The notes: generated by a model from the sequence alone, not told the origin. Shown: positions 11,291 to 20,583, counted from the first letter of the stretch. The stretch is 64,000 nucleotides of DNA from Verrucomicrobiales bacterium (GCA_030730365.1 JANQVJ010000037.1:24648-88647); one strand, 5' to 3'. Numbers and translations are program-made.

Positions 11291-12280
11291 TCACAACCGC
11301 ACCCCGCCCGCCCAAGCGACATTCTCCAGATACCACGCCACCGTCGCATCCAATCCCGCATCGAGATCGACTTCGGGCTCCCAGTCGAGGACCTGCTTTG
11401 CTTTTGAGATATCGGCGGCGGTGTCCTGCATCTCGGAGGCGCTCATGGGTTGCCAGACAATTTCCGCCTTTCTGCCGAGGCGGTCTTCGATTTTGCCGAT
11501 GAAGTCGAGCAGCGAGATTGGCGTTTTACCTCCGCCGAGGTTGATGACTTCGTGTCCGGCGACGACTCCGCTCCCCATGGGCCGCGCGGCGAGGATGGTA
11601 CCGCGGGCGATGTCGTCGACGTAGGTGAAGTCGCGGGTCTGCGATCCGTCGCCGAAGACGGTGATGGGGGTCCCTTCGTGGATCCACTTGATGAAGCGGA
11701 AGGGGGCCATGTCGGGGCGTCCAGCAGGGCCGTAGACGGTGAAGTAGCGCAGGATGGAAACGTCGAGGCCGTAGAGGTGATGGTAGGTGTAGGTGAGGAC
11801 CTCGGCGGCTTTCTTCGAAGCGGCGTAGGGGGAGAGGGGCCGGTCGACGGGGAGATCCTCGCGGAAGGGCATGGGGTGCCCGGCGTAGAGGGAAGAGGTC
11901 GAGGCGAGGACAAGCTTGCCGCAGCCGCGCTGCTGCATCAGCTCGAGGATGTTGAGCGCGCCCTGGGCATTCGACTGCATGTAGACGTGCGGATTCTCGA
12001 TGCTGTAGCGCACTCCGGCACGGGCGGCGAGATTGAAGATGACGTCGAATTTACGGCCCTCGAAGACGCGATTGAGGTCATAGAGATTCTCGATGTCGCC
12101 TTCGTGGAAAGTGAAGCCTTCGCGGTCGGTGAGGTCGGCAAGGCGGTGCTCTTTGATGCGGAGATCGTAGGCGTCGTTGAGATTATCGATCCCGATGACC
12201 TCGACTCCCTGTTCAAGAAGGAGGCGGGTGACGCGGTGGGCGATAAATCCGGCGGTGCCGGTGACGAGAACAGTTTTCAT
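11291..12280 (-). CDS. NAD-dependent epimerase, UDP-glucuronate 4-epimerase-like
   Basis: A 329-residue short-chain dehydrogenase/reductase of the extended type acting on nucleotide sugars. The Rossmann motif is TGTAGFIA (residues 7-14). The catalytic pair is Tyr152 and Lys156 in PYAASKKAAE, and a substrate loop lies at GSQTRDFTYVDD. The run AARAGVRYSIENPHVYMQSN strongly resembles UDP-glucuronate 4-epimerases, so UDP-galacturonate formation is the best guess. The start ATG at 12280 overlaps the upstream gene stop as ATGA. It is the last gene of the leftward cluster with a propeller-like protein, a Gfo/Idh oxidoreductase and an NRAMP-like transporter. Confidence 0.88.
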   Translation of the reverse strand: MKTVLVTGTAGFIAHRVTRLLLEQGVEVIGIDNLNDAYDLRIKEHRLADLTDREGFTFHEGDIENLYDLNRVFEGRKFDVIFNLAARAGVRYSIENPHVYMQSNAQGALNILELMQQRGCGKLVLASTSSLYAGHPMPFREDLPVDRPLSPYAASKKAAEVLTYTYHHLYGLDVSILRYFTVYGPAGRPDMAPFRFIKWIHEGTPITVFGDGSQTRDFTYVDDIARGTILAARPMGSGVVAGHEVINLGGGKTPISLLDFIGKIEDRLGRKAEIVWQPMSASEMQDTAADISKAKQVLDWEPEVDLDAGLDATVAWYLENVAWAGGVRL

Positions 12281-13134
12281 GCGGGATGATGGTGCCGGAT
12301 CGCTCCTTTGATTGCTTTTATTTCGTCGCTCTCGAAGGTTCGCGCAAGCGAGTAGTCGGCGCGGTTCAGGATGTAGATGGTGGAGCTGGAGTTCCAGCGA
12401 TGGCGGCGCTCCATTTTTCTCTCTTCGCAGAGGTAGAGGTAGTCTTCGTCGTGGCAGGGACCTTTGCAAAAGGCTTCCGCGGCGTCGTGTTCGAAGCGCA
12501 GTTCGCCCTCGACCATGAGTCCTGAGCGGTAGGGATGCCGAACCTGGTTGCCTTTGCTAGAGGTGGCGCCGATGGCGATCTTTTTCCCGTCGAGAAACTG
12601 GAAGTCGGGCGTCTCACAGCCGAATTCAAGGCGCTCGATCTTCATCAGATCAGCGTCGGTGACGAGGACGCCGCTGCTGGCATACTGGGTCGTGGTGAGC
12701 CAGTTGGGCCCGATGTAAAAGCGATCATCCTCGCAGATGATGTTGTTGAGGTGGGTGTAACTTTTCTTGTAATTCACCGGCTTCTTCGGATCCGGCGGCG
12801 GGACCTGATGAACACGAGTGAGGGTGAGGTCTTCGTCAAAGATCCAGATCTGATTTGTCTTCGTCGCAGTGACATAGAGGAGGCCATCGTAGCACTGCAT
12901 CTGGTGGAAGTCGGGCGTGGGATCGTAGAGCAGAGTCGAGGTGACGAGGAAAAAGTCGGCCAACCGCAGTTTGTAGAGACGGCTGGGGCTCGCGACGTAG
13001 AGGTGCGGTCCGGCAATCGCAATGCCCATCATGGCCTCGTCGTCCGAACTGTGGAAGACGCAGCGATGCTGCCCCGAAGCCGGGTCGAAGGCGACGACCT
13101 GTCCCCCTTCGGTGGCGAGGAGCAATGGCGACAT
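12277..13134 (-). CDS. Propeller-like protein of unknown function
   Basis: A 285-residue protein with repeated beta-strand patterns of a WD40/PQQ-like propeller: LLLATEGGQVVAFDPASG, LYVASPSRLYKL, LLYVTATKTNQIWIFD and similar lines at roughly 40-45-residue spacing. There is no signal peptide, transmembrane segment or catalytic motif I recognise. It is flanked within one probable operon by a Gfo/Idh oxidoreductase (29-nt gap) and a nucleotide-sugar epimerase (4-nt overlap), so a role in carbohydrate or nucleotide-sugar metabolism, perhaps as a glycosyltransferase-associated sensor, is possible. That is inference from position only. Confidence 0.65.
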   Translation of the reverse strand: MSPLLLATEGGQVVAFDPASGQHRCVFHSSDDEAMMGIAIAGPHLYVASPSRLYKLRLADFFLVTSTLLYDPTPDFHQMQCYDGLLYVTATKTNQIWIFDEDLTLTRVHQVPPPDPKKPVNYKKSYTHLNNIICEDDRFYIGPNWLTTTQYASSGVLVTDADLMKIERLEFGCETPDFQFLDGKKIAIGATSSKGNQVRHPYRSGLMVEGELRFEHDAAEAFCKGPCHDEDYLYLCEERKMERRHRWNSSSTIYILNRADYSLARTFESDEIKAIKGAIRHHHPA

Positions 13135-13163
13135 GCGGTGGGACCCGGGCAGGGTATCAGGAA

Positions 13164-14210
13164 TCAGAGGTAGACTTTGGCTCCGTCGTTGCGGGCGCTC
13201 TCGTAGATCGCGCAGATGAGGGCGACGGCGCGGCGAGCCTCGACGCCGTCGACGCGAGGGGGACGACCGGCGGTGATGGACTCGACGACGTCTTCGAAGT
13301 TGCGTTTGTGTCCCTCGAAATTGATGGCCTTGGGGTCGTTGGCGCCGAGTCCTTTGGCGGCGCTACCCTGCATCATTTCGGCGCGGACGAAGTCGTCGTC
13401 GGGGGAGGGTTCGGCGAAGTCCCAGACGCGGAACTTCTCATCGGCGAGGAAGGCTGAACCCTGATCGCCGCAGAGGTGGACCTCGGCGGGGTGTCCGGTC
13501 GAGGACCAGCAGGCGGTCGATCCCTGAATAACACCGCGGGCGCCGTTTTTGAATTCGAGGATAGCTACGGCGGTGTCTTCGACCTCGATGCCCTCGTGGG
13601 CGAGGCAGGTGGTCGAGGCGGAGACGGAGGCAACGTCGCCGGCGAGGTAGATGAGCTGGTCGATGAGGTGGATGGACTGGTTCATGAGGGCGCCGCCCCC
13701 GTCGAGCGCCCAGGTTCCGCGCCACGCGCCTGAGTCGTAGTAGGCCTGGCTGCGGTACCATTTTACGTAGGCATCACAGAGGGTGAGGCGACCGAAGCGA
13801 CCCTCTTCGACGGCTTTTTTGAAGGCGTCCATGGCAGGGTGGAAGCGGCGGTTGAAGATGCCTGAGAGAGTTACACCGGCCTGATCACAGGCATTGATCA
13901 TCATGTCGATGCGCTCGGGGGTGACCTCGAGCGGTTTTTCGCAGATGACGTGTTTGCCGGCGGCAGCGGCGGCGATGGCGGGTTCGAGGTGGGCCCCACT
14001 GGGTGTTGCAATGGTGACGATGTCGAGCTCGGGATCGTTGAGGAAGGCGTCGAGATCGGTGTAGCCGATCCCGCCGTTTTCCGCGACGAGTTCGTCGACC
14101 GCTTCCTGCCTTCTCCCGTAAAACGAATGCAGCTCACCACCCTCCATCGCGAGGATGGCTTTGGCGTGAAAGTTGGCGATCATGCCGGCTCCGATGATTC
14201 CGAATTTCAT
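13164..14210 (-). CDS. Gfo/Idh/MocA family oxidoreductase
   Basis: A 348-residue NAD(P)-dependent sugar or inositol dehydrogenase-like enzyme. The N-terminal Rossmann fold starts at MKFGIIGAGMIANFHAKAI. The family EKP motif (VICEKPLEV, about residue 97) carries the catalytic-site lysine. The C-terminal domain has a GALMNQSIHLIDQLIYL stretch containing the conserved histidine. It lacks a Tat signal, unlike many secreted Gfo/Idh proteins of this group, so it is cytoplasmic. The ATG at 14210 fits the fold; the longer frame upstream is shadow of the transporter gene. It is 26 nt downstream of the NRAMP-like gene. Confidence 0.92.
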   Translation of the reverse strand: MKFGIIGAGMIANFHAKAILAMEGGELHSFYGRRQEAVDELVAENGGIGYTDLDAFLNDPELDIVTIATPSGAHLEPAIAAAAAGKHVICEKPLEVTPERIDMMINACDQAGVTLSGIFNRRFHPAMDAFKKAVEEGRFGRLTLCDAYVKWYRSQAYYDSGAWRGTWALDGGGALMNQSIHLIDQLIYLAGDVASVSASTTCLAHEGIEVEDTAVAILEFKNGARGVIQGSTACWSSTGHPAEVHLCGDQGSAFLADEKFRVWDFAEPSPDDDFVRAEMMQGSAAKGLGANDPKAINFEGHKRNFEDVVESITAGRPPRVDGVEARRAVALICAIYESARNDGAKVYL

Positions 14211-14236
14211 GAGGTGCTGGAGAGGGGGAGCGGGGC

Positions 14237-15913
14237 TCAGGCAGACTTGCGGTTTTTTCCCAGAAAGCCGACGAGGCCGAGGATGAAGAGGGTCACGAGC
14301 ACGCCGATGCCTACCATGCCTGCGGTGCCTTTGCCGAGGAGAACCCAGATGGAACCGCCGGTGGCGATGATGGTGGCGATGGCCATGAGCACGTTCCATT
14401 TCACAGCCTGCGCTCCGCGCGGTCTCGACTCGCCGAGGAGGCTGCTGGAGTTCATGAGGAGTAGGAAGGTGAAGTAGGCGATGGGGATCATGGCCCCGCC
14501 GATGACAGAGGTGGGCACGGCGAGGGCGGCTTTGGAAGTGGCATTAGCCCAGAAGTAGAGCGGCCCGAGAAATCCGCCGAGCCCGGCGATGACGGTGCCG
14601 ATGAAGTGGACGACCTTGCTGTTCGGACGCCCCAGCATCTCGCAGAGGGTGAACCCGTTGATGAGCATGAGGATGATGATGGTCGAGACAGCCATGCCGA
14701 GCACGCCGATTCCGAAGACGACTTGGGCGATGGTGTTGCCGGTGAGCGGTTGTAGGGCGCTCGCGAGGTTCATGTTGTCGCGGGTCGCGAGCATCGCGGC
14801 TAGCCTGCGGTCGGCTTCGGGGAGGGCGTCGCGGGCGGCGGTCTTGGATTCGTCGCTGAGGGTGGCGAAGGCGGCGGGATCGGCAAAGGCGACTCGCTTG
14901 TTGGCCTGTTCGGTAAAGGCTCGCTCCATCGCGGGTTTCACCTTGCCGGCGGAGTCGAGGACGTCGTCATAGCGGGTGTGGAACTGCGAGGCGGCGGCGA
15001 TGACGACGCAGGTGGTGGCGAGGACGAAGGGAACGATGAGCCCGATCGAGAGATCGAAGATGGCGAGGCCGCGATGCGATTTGCCCCAGCTCTTTTTCAG
15101 CATGGAGTAGGGGAGGAGGAAGGTCATGTTGATCCCGACGGCGGTGCCGAAGGCGGTCATCATGATGTCGCGCTGGCTCTTGGCGATCTCGGTGGTCCAG
15201 AAGGTGGCGAACTCTCCGGTCGCGGCGATGGGTTCGAGGAAGGTCGGGGCGGGGGCGGCGAGGAGTCTGAGGTCGGGCCAGAAGCCGGCGAAGATGGCGC
15301 CGAAATCGAGATTCCCGGCAAAGGCGAGGGCGCCGACGACGCCGAAGAATGAGATCACGACGATGCCGACCATGGCCTTGAGGATGACTTCGAAGAGCTT
15401 GATGCCTTTGTTGCCGCTCTCGTAAAAGTAATTAATGATCAGCCCGACGACGAGGAGGACCATGCAGATGACGCCGGTCGAGGCGAGTCCGGTGCTTTTC
15501 CCGCCGAGGAGATTCTGTTGCACGGCGGCGGTGGCGAGGGCGAACTGGGGCATGCACCAGACAATGTTGGCCATGAGCGTGGCGATAATCCAGGCCCAGG
15601 CGAGGACGGGGCTGACGTGGGCCTTGATCGCACCGAAAGGGCGCTGACCGGTGGAGAGAGTCACGTAGGAGATCGCGCTCAGCATGATGACCCCGAGGAT
15701 CATGGCGAGAGGCTGGAGCCAGAGCATGTGATAGCCCATGAAGACTCCGAGGTAGAGCGCGCCGGCGAGCGAGCCACCGCCCAGGGTGATGGCTCCCTGA
15801 AGCCAGCCGGGGCCGGATTTCTTGGTGTAGGATCCCCAGCGGTGCAGGAGCGGTTGGCTGTTGATGACGTCGAGTTCGGCGGCTTCTGTGCGGCGCTGGT
15901 CTGATTCGCTCAT
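14237..15913 (-). CDS. NRAMP-related transporter lacking the canonical metal-binding motifs
   Basis: A 558-residue multi-pass protein (about 11-12 helices) of the NRAMP-like superfamily; the amino end YTKKSGPGWLQGAITLGGGSLAGAL aligns with the first NRAMP helix. The canonical DPGN of that helix is replaced by LGGG, and the methionine-containing motif of helix 6 is not seen (NMTFLLPYSML there). About 100 residues with charged and Ala-rich content (near 285-385) interrupt the helices as a large loop. It is therefore probably not a classical Mn/Fe importer; transport of another ion or small molecule is possible. It is the first gene of the leftward cluster and is divergent from ileS across 168 nt. 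Confidence 0.75.
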   Translation of the reverse strand: MSESDQRRTEAAELDVINSQPLLHRWGSYTKKSGPGWLQGAITLGGGSLAGALYLGVFMGYHMLWLQPLAMILGVIMLSAISYVTLSTGQRPFGAIKAHVSPVLAWAWIIATLMANIVWCMPQFALATAAVQQNLLGGKSTGLASTGVICMVLLVVGLIINYFYESGNKGIKLFEVILKAMVGIVVISFFGVVGALAFAGNLDFGAIFAGFWPDLRLLAAPAPTFLEPIAATGEFATFWTTEIAKSQRDIMMTAFGTAVGINMTFLLPYSMLKKSWGKSHRGLAIFDLSIGLIVPFVLATTCVVIAAASQFHTRYDDVLDSAGKVKPAMERAFTEQANKRVAFADPAAFATLSDESKTAARDALPEADRRLAAMLATRDNMNLASALQPLTGNTIAQVVFGIGVLGMAVSTIIILMLINGFTLCEMLGRPNSKVVHFIGTVIAGLGGFLGPLYFWANATSKAALAVPTSVIGGAMIPIAYFTFLLLMNSSSLLGESRPRGAQAVKWNVLMAIATIIATGGSIWVLLGKGTAGMVGIGVLVTLFILGLVGFLGKNRKSA

Positions 15914-16081
15914 GTGGACAAGTGATAAATGGTGGGATTCGGGAGAGTCCGAGCAGCGATTCTAGCCTGTGCCGGGATGGCGTCAAGATAAGGCTCGGCG
16001 TATTCTCGGTGCCTGAGCTTCGCCTTTGACCCGTATCGGTGCGGGTGCTACGCTTGCCGCCTTTCGATTTTTGCCAGAATT

Positions 16082-18847
16082 ATGAGCGACCCAGACGGCT
16101 CCACCAGCTACAAAGCGACCCTGAATCTTCCCGATACCGAGTTCCCCATGCGCGGCGATCTCGTGACGCGGGAGCCTGCCCGTCTCGAAAAATGGGAGCG
16201 TGATTCGCTTTATTTTGAGATCATCAAAAAGCGGAAGAGTGAGGGAGCGCCCCGCTACATTCTCCACGACGGGCCTCCTTTCGCCAACGGCGATGTCCAC
16301 ATGGGCACGGCTCTGAATAAGGTGCTGAAGGATCTTGTCCTCAAGAGCAAGACAATGGCGGGCTACGAATGCCCCTACATCCCGGGCTGGGATTGCCATG
16401 GTCTCCCGATCGAATTCAAGGTCGTGAAAGAAACCCGCGGTCTCGACGCGCCCGAGATCCGCCGCCGCTCCGAGGCCTTTGCCCGCGAGTACATCGACAT
16501 CCAGCGGAATTCGTTCCGCCGTCTCGGTGTCCTCGGGGACTGGGAGAATCCCTATCTCACGCTCTCGCCGGAGTATGAGTCCGACATCATCCGGGTCTTC
16601 GCGACTCTCGTTGAGAAGAATCTCGTCTACCAGAGCCAGAAGCCGGTGCAGTGGAGCTACGGCGCCCAGACCGCTCTCGCCGAAGCCGAGGTCGAGTACA
16701 TGGATGTGAAAGATCCGGCGATTTTCGTGAAATTTCCCCTCGTCACCGGCGAACTCGCCGGCAAAACCTCGATGGTGATCTGGACGACGACGCCGTGGAC
16801 GCTCCCCGCGAACCTCGGGATCGCGGTGCATCCGCTCTTCACCTACGTGCGGGGCAACTTCACCCATGCGGAAAAGGGCGTGACGGAAAACCTCGTCGTG
16901 GTGAAGGATCTCGTCGAGACCTTCGGCCAGAAGACGGGCTTCCTCCCCGCCGGCGAAATGGTCGAGTTCAAAGGCGCGGAGCTTGAGGGCGCTGAGGCGC
17001 AGCATCCTTTTCTCGACCGCACTTCGCGACTTATCCTCGCTGATTTCGTCACGACCGAGACTGGCACGGGGGCAGTCCACATCGCCCCTGGACACGGATC
17101 TGAGGATTACTTAGCTGGTCAGCAGAACGGACTCGGACTTCTTTCCCCGGTCGACGACCTCGGAAAATTCACCGACGAGGTCGGCGTCGATTTCCTCGTC
17201 GGGCAGCATGTCCACGAGTCTAACGTGCCTATCATCAAGCTGCTCGCGGGCAAGGGCGCGCTCATTGGCAAGGAGAACTACCTCCACAGTTACCCGCATT
17301 GCTGGAGGTCGAAGACTCCCATCATCTTCCGCTCGGTGCCGCAGTTTTTTATCCGCATCGACGCGCTCCGCGAGACCGCGCTGAAGGAGATCGACGCGGT
17401 CCGCTGGCTGCCGCACTGGGGCCGCAACCGCATTTTCGGAACGGTCGAGTCGCGCCCTGACTGGTGCATCTCGCGTCAGCGCACCTGGGGTGTTCCGCTG
17501 CCCGTGTTTTACGACGCCGAGACGGGCGAGCCCATGATCGATGCCGCGCTTGCGCGGAAGGTGGCCGACCTGACCGAGTCGGGCGGGACGAATCTCTGGT
17601 TTGAAAAAGACGACGCCTGGTGGGCCGAGGCTCTCAGTCTCCCCGCCGGGACGAAGCGTTGCACCGACACTCTCGACGTCTGGATCGACTCGGGCTCGAG
17701 CCACGTCGCGGTGATGGATCGCCATCCCGAACTGAGCTGTCCGGCCGACCTGTATCTCGAAGCGACCGACCAGCATCGCGGCTGGTTCCAGAGCTCTCTG
17801 ATGCTGAGCGTCGCGGTGCGTGACAAGGCGCCCTACAAGGCGGTTATGACGCACGGCTTTGTTGTCGATCAGGACAAGAAAAAGATCTCGAAGTCCGAGG
17901 CGAAAAAATCCGGGAAACCGGTCGATGCCGCTTATTTCTACGATAAATATGGCGCTGACATCCTCCGTCTCTGGGTCAGTAGTGTCGATTGGCAGAACGA
18001 GGTGCCCTTTGGCGAAGACCTCTTCAAGCAAACCGCCGAACCGTATCGCCGCTTCCGCAATACCCTGCGCATCCTCCTCGCGAACCTGAACGACTTCGAC
18101 ATCTCAAAAGACGGCGTCGGACCCGAAGCGATGACCCTGCTCGATCGCTGGATCCTCGAGCGGCTCCATCAGGTCATCGTCGAGTGCCGCGAGGCTTATG
18201 CTGCCTTCGAATTCCGCAAGGTCTTCAACACGCTCAACCAGTTCTGCGCGGTCGACCTCAGTGCGCTCTACGTCGATATCACGAAGGACCGCATGTATTG
18301 TGACGCGGTCGCCTCCCCGCGCCGCCGTGCTTCGCAGACGGTGATTCATCAGGTCTTCGAAGGGCTTGTGAAGCTCATCGCGCCCGTCCTCGCCTACACC
18401 GCCGACGAAGCCTGGGAGTATGCCGGGCACAGCACCTCGGTGCACCTTGAGCTTTTCCCCGAGGCCGATCCCGTCTTTGCCTCGGACGAGGCTACGGTGA
18501 AAATCGGTCACTTTTCCCGCCTCCGCGATCTCGCCCAGGTCGCGATCGATGCGGCGGTCAAAGCCGACGAGTTCAAAAAGCGCGAGCGTGCCGCCGTCGT
18601 CTTCCATCTCCCTGCCGACGACGCCGCGCGAGCGGTCTTGAGCGAAGCTCCGGAAGAGGCGCTGGAGTTCCTCATGGTCTCGGGCATTTCCGTCGAGGTC
18701 ACACATGGTCCCGCCCGCGCGACTGTCGCGGTGACGACGCAGGAGGAGTGCCCGCGCTGCCGACGTTCTGTCGCGCTGCATCCCGGGAGCACCCTTTGTT
18801 CGCGCTGCGACGATGTTGTTGTCTCTCTCGCACCCCTCGTCACATGA
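16082..18847 (+). CDS. ileS: Isoleucyl-tRNA synthetase
   Basis: A 921-residue class I aminoacyl-tRNA synthetase charging tRNA-Ile. The HIGH motif is HMGT at residues 73-76 (within DGPPFANGDVHMGT), and the KMSKS motif is KISKS near residue 602. The editing (CP1) domain lies between them. The C-terminus carries a zinc-finger (CPRC...CSRC) of the bacterial type. Length and order are typical. The stop codon overlaps the lspA start (ATGA), a coupling also seen in other bacteria where ileS precedes lspA. No T-box leader was found upstream in the 168-nt divergent gap with the transporter gene. Confidence 0.97.
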   Translation: MSDPDGSTSYKATLNLPDTEFPMRGDLVTREPARLEKWERDSLYFEIIKKRKSEGAPRYILHDGPPFANGDVHMGTALNKVLKDLVLKSKTMAGYECPYIPGWDCHGLPIEFKVVKETRGLDAPEIRRRSEAFAREYIDIQRNSFRRLGVLGDWENPYLTLSPEYESDIIRVFATLVEKNLVYQSQKPVQWSYGAQTALAEAEVEYMDVKDPAIFVKFPLVTGELAGKTSMVIWTTTPWTLPANLGIAVHPLFTYVRGNFTHAEKGVTENLVVVKDLVETFGQKTGFLPAGEMVEFKGAELEGAEAQHPFLDRTSRLILADFVTTETGTGAVHIAPGHGSEDYLAGQQNGLGLLSPVDDLGKFTDEVGVDFLVGQHVHESNVPIIKLLAGKGALIGKENYLHSYPHCWRSKTPIIFRSVPQFFIRIDALRETALKEIDAVRWLPHWGRNRIFGTVESRPDWCISRQRTWGVPLPVFYDAETGEPMIDAALARKVADLTESGGTNLWFEKDDAWWAEALSLPAGTKRCTDTLDVWIDSGSSHVAVMDRHPELSCPADLYLEATDQHRGWFQSSLMLSVAVRDKAPYKAVMTHGFVVDQDKKKISKSEAKKSGKPVDAAYFYDKYGADILRLWVSSVDWQNEVPFGEDLFKQTAEPYRRFRNTLRILLANLNDFDISKDGVGPEAMTLLDRWILERLHQVIVECREAYAAFEFRKVFNTLNQFCAVDLSALYVDITKDRMYCDAVASPRRRASQTVIHQVFEGLVKLIAPVLAYTADEAWEYAGHSTSVHLELFPEADPVFASDEATVKIGHFSRLRDLAQVAIDAAVKADEFKKRERAAVVFHLPADDAARAVLSEAPEEALEFLMVSGISVEVTHGPARATVAVTTQEECPRCRRSVALHPGSTLCSRCDDVVVSLAPLVT

Positions 18848-19380
18848 GAAAATTTCTCCTCGCCCTCACCCTGCCGCTCTACGCCCTCGATCAGTGGACG
18901 AAGTGGCTCGTCGTCTCGAACTTTCCCGACGCGGTGAACGAGCCGGTTGCTCCGCGCATCATCGAGGTGATCCCCGGATTTTTTAATCTCGTGCGTGTGC
19001 ACAACACCGGCATGGCCTTCGGGATCATGAACGGGGCCGAGCATGCCAACTGGTTCTTCGGGGCGATCGGAGTGATCGCGATGACGGCGATCACGATCCT
19101 GTGGCGCAAAGGAGCATTTCCGGACCTCATCTCGAAGGTCGCTGCCTCGCTTCTGATCAGCGGCATCCTCGGGAACCTGACCGACCGTCTTCTCCCGGGG
19201 CGGGGTTATGTCGTCGATTTCCTCGACTTCCAGCCGCCTTTCTACGAGTTGATTCACGAATCGGGGCATTTTCCTTCCTTCAATGTGGCGGATTCCTGCA
19301 TCTGCATCGCGGCGGGCTTGCTCATCATCTCGGCCTTCCGTCAGCCCGCACCCCCGGAGAAAAAACCGGCGAAAGGCTGA
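18844..19380 (+). CDS. lspA: Lipoprotein signal peptidase (signal peptidase II)
   Basis: A 178-residue aspartic membrane protease that removes signal peptides from lipidated prolipoproteins. It has four transmembrane helices and the two catalytic aspartates in conserved settings: Asp114 in GNLTDR and Asp150 in FNVAD. Asp16 in LDQWTK and Asn54 in VHNTGMAFG are further family landmarks. The ATG overlaps the ileS stop as ATGA, so translation is probably coupled. Substrates visible in the window include the FKBP lipoprotein two genes downstream, the EF-hand lipoprotein and RlpA. Confidence 0.97.
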   Translation: MRKFLLALTLPLYALDQWTKWLVVSNFPDAVNEPVAPRIIEVIPGFFNLVRVHNTGMAFGIMNGAEHANWFFGAIGVIAMTAITILWRKGAFPDLISKVAASLLISGILGNLTDRLLPGRGYVVDFLDFQPPFYELIHESGHFPSFNVADSCICIAAGLLIISAFRQPAPPEKKPAKG

Positions 19381-19401
19381 CTTTCTCCAAGAGGCACGGT
19401 C

Positions 19402-19965
19402 ATGACGCGGAAAGGAATCCTGATGATCGCGGCGCTTTTCCTCGTCGCCTTTGTCGTCCTCGGCCTCGGTCGACTCGGATATGAAGAGATCGAGGGCTAT
19501 CAGTCGCTCGAAAAGGCGGCGGAAAAGATTCGGAAAGATTTCCCGCGGGTGAAGCCGATCGCTCCGGGTGCTCTCGCGGATCTGTTGGAGAATCCGGGAC
19601 CTGTCCTCCTCATCGACGCTCGCGAACCTCTCGAATATGCGGTGAGCCTTCTCCCCGGCGCGGTGAATCTCAGAACGGTGAACGAGGTGAACGAACATCT
19701 CGCGGCACGGAAGGAGCAACCTGAGATCCTCATCCTCTATGGCGCGATCGGATTTCGCGCCGCCGAACTCGCCGATGAGCTGCTCACGAGCGGTCGGGGA
19801 AATCTCGAGCTGCTCGAAGGCGGGATCTTCCGCTGGGCGAACGAAGGGCGGTCGCTCGTGGATCCGCAGGGCCGGACGGTGACGCAGGTGCATTCGTACA
19901 ACAAGGTCTACCGCCGTCTCCTCGATCCTGCGAAACGCGCGCTCACGCCGGAAGCGGGCGACTGA
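19402..19965 (+). CDS. Membrane-anchored rhodanese-like protein without catalytic cysteine
   Basis: A 187-residue protein with one N-terminal transmembrane helix (about residues 7-25) and a rhodanese fold (about 55-160; VLLIDAREPLEYAVSLLPGAVNL is the family start). The catalytic loop, normally CxxGxR, reads GAIGFR at 114-119: glycine replaces the cysteine that carries the persulfide. The arginine and glycine remain. Sulfur transfer is therefore not expected, and a ligand-binding or scaffold role is more likely. It lies 21 nt after lspA and 57 nt before the FKBP lipoprotein gene, so it probably works in the periplasm beside them. Confidence 0.85.
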   Translation: MTRKGILMIAALFLVAFVVLGLGRLGYEEIEGYQSLEKAAEKIRKDFPRVKPIAPGALADLLENPGPVLLIDAREPLEYAVSLLPGAVNLRTVNEVNEHLAARKEQPEILILYGAIGFRAAELADELLTSGRGNLELLEGGIFRWANEGRSLVDPQGRTVTQVHSYNKVYRRLLDPAKRALTPEAGD

Positions 19966-20022
19966 AAAGCGTCCGCCTTTTCTCTTTCGGAAGCGCTGAA
20001 ACTCTGCCACTTTCCGCCTGTC

Positions 20023-20583
20023 ATGAAAACCAACCACGTCGCCCGATCTTTTCTCATGCTCGCTGCTGCAGTGCTCGTCGGCTGCACGTCGAACGACGGA
20101 GGGACGGTCTCTCCCACCGTGAAGCCGGCCCCACCCTCGCTCTTCGGCGGTGGTCAGCAGCCCGCGGCGCCCGCCCCGGGGGCTCCCGCTCTCTCGGGCG
20201 GGGCTCAGGCACCGGCCGCTCCTGGAGTCGCAACCGCCCTCTCAGGCGTGCAGACGACCTACTCGGGCCTCAAGTATGAGGTGCTGCGTTCCGGTACGGG
20301 TGCGCGCCCCGCTTCCTACAACCGTGTGAAGGTCCATTACCACGGATACCTCCCCGACGGCACCGTCTTTGACAGCAGTGTCGAGCGCGGCGAACCCGCC
20401 ACTTTCGGGCTCAATCAGGTCATCCCGGGCTGGCGCGAGGGCATCCCGCTGATGCAGGTGGGGGCGAAATATCGTTTCACGGTGCCGCCGCACCTCGCTT
20501 ACGGGGCACGCGGGGCTCCGCCGAAGATCGGACCGAACCAGACCCTGATGTTCGATGTCGAGCTTTTCGAGGTGCTCTATTGA
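20023..20583 (+). CDS. FKBP-type peptidyl-prolyl isomerase lipoprotein
   Basis: A 186-residue periplasmic prolyl isomerase. The lipobox LVGC puts the lipidated Cys at residue 21. A Pro/Ala/Gly-rich linker (about 27-75) leads to one FKBP domain (about 80-186) with the family signatures VKVHYHGYLPDGTVFDSS, VIPGWREGIPLMQVGAKYRF and AYGARGAPPKIGPNQTL. All FKBP core positions appear present. It would help fold exported proteins. Its location downstream of lspA, whose product matures such lipoproteins, suggests a joint envelope-biogenesis transcript. Confidence 0.93.
   Translation: MKTNHVARSFLMLAAAVLVGCTSNDGGTVSPTVKPAPPSLFGGGQQPAAPAPGAPALSGGAQAPAAPGVATALSGVQTTYSGLKYEVLRSGTGARPASYNRVKVHYHGYLPDGTVFDSSVERGEPATFGLNQVIPGWREGIPLMQVGAKYRFTVPPHLAYGARGAPPKIGPNQTLMFDVELFEVLY

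Noticed and set aside
15983..17095. 370-codon minus-strand frame opposite the start of ileS
   Set aside because: Antisense shadow of ileS; no known domain.
17111..18031. 306-codon minus-strand frame opposite ileS
   Set aside because: No domain; inside the well-supported ileS gene.
18508..20037. 509-codon minus-strand frame opposite ileS end, lspA and the rhodanese gene
   Set aside because: Runs through three well-supported genes; charged, Arg/Glu-rich composition typical of antisense frames in GC-rich DNA.
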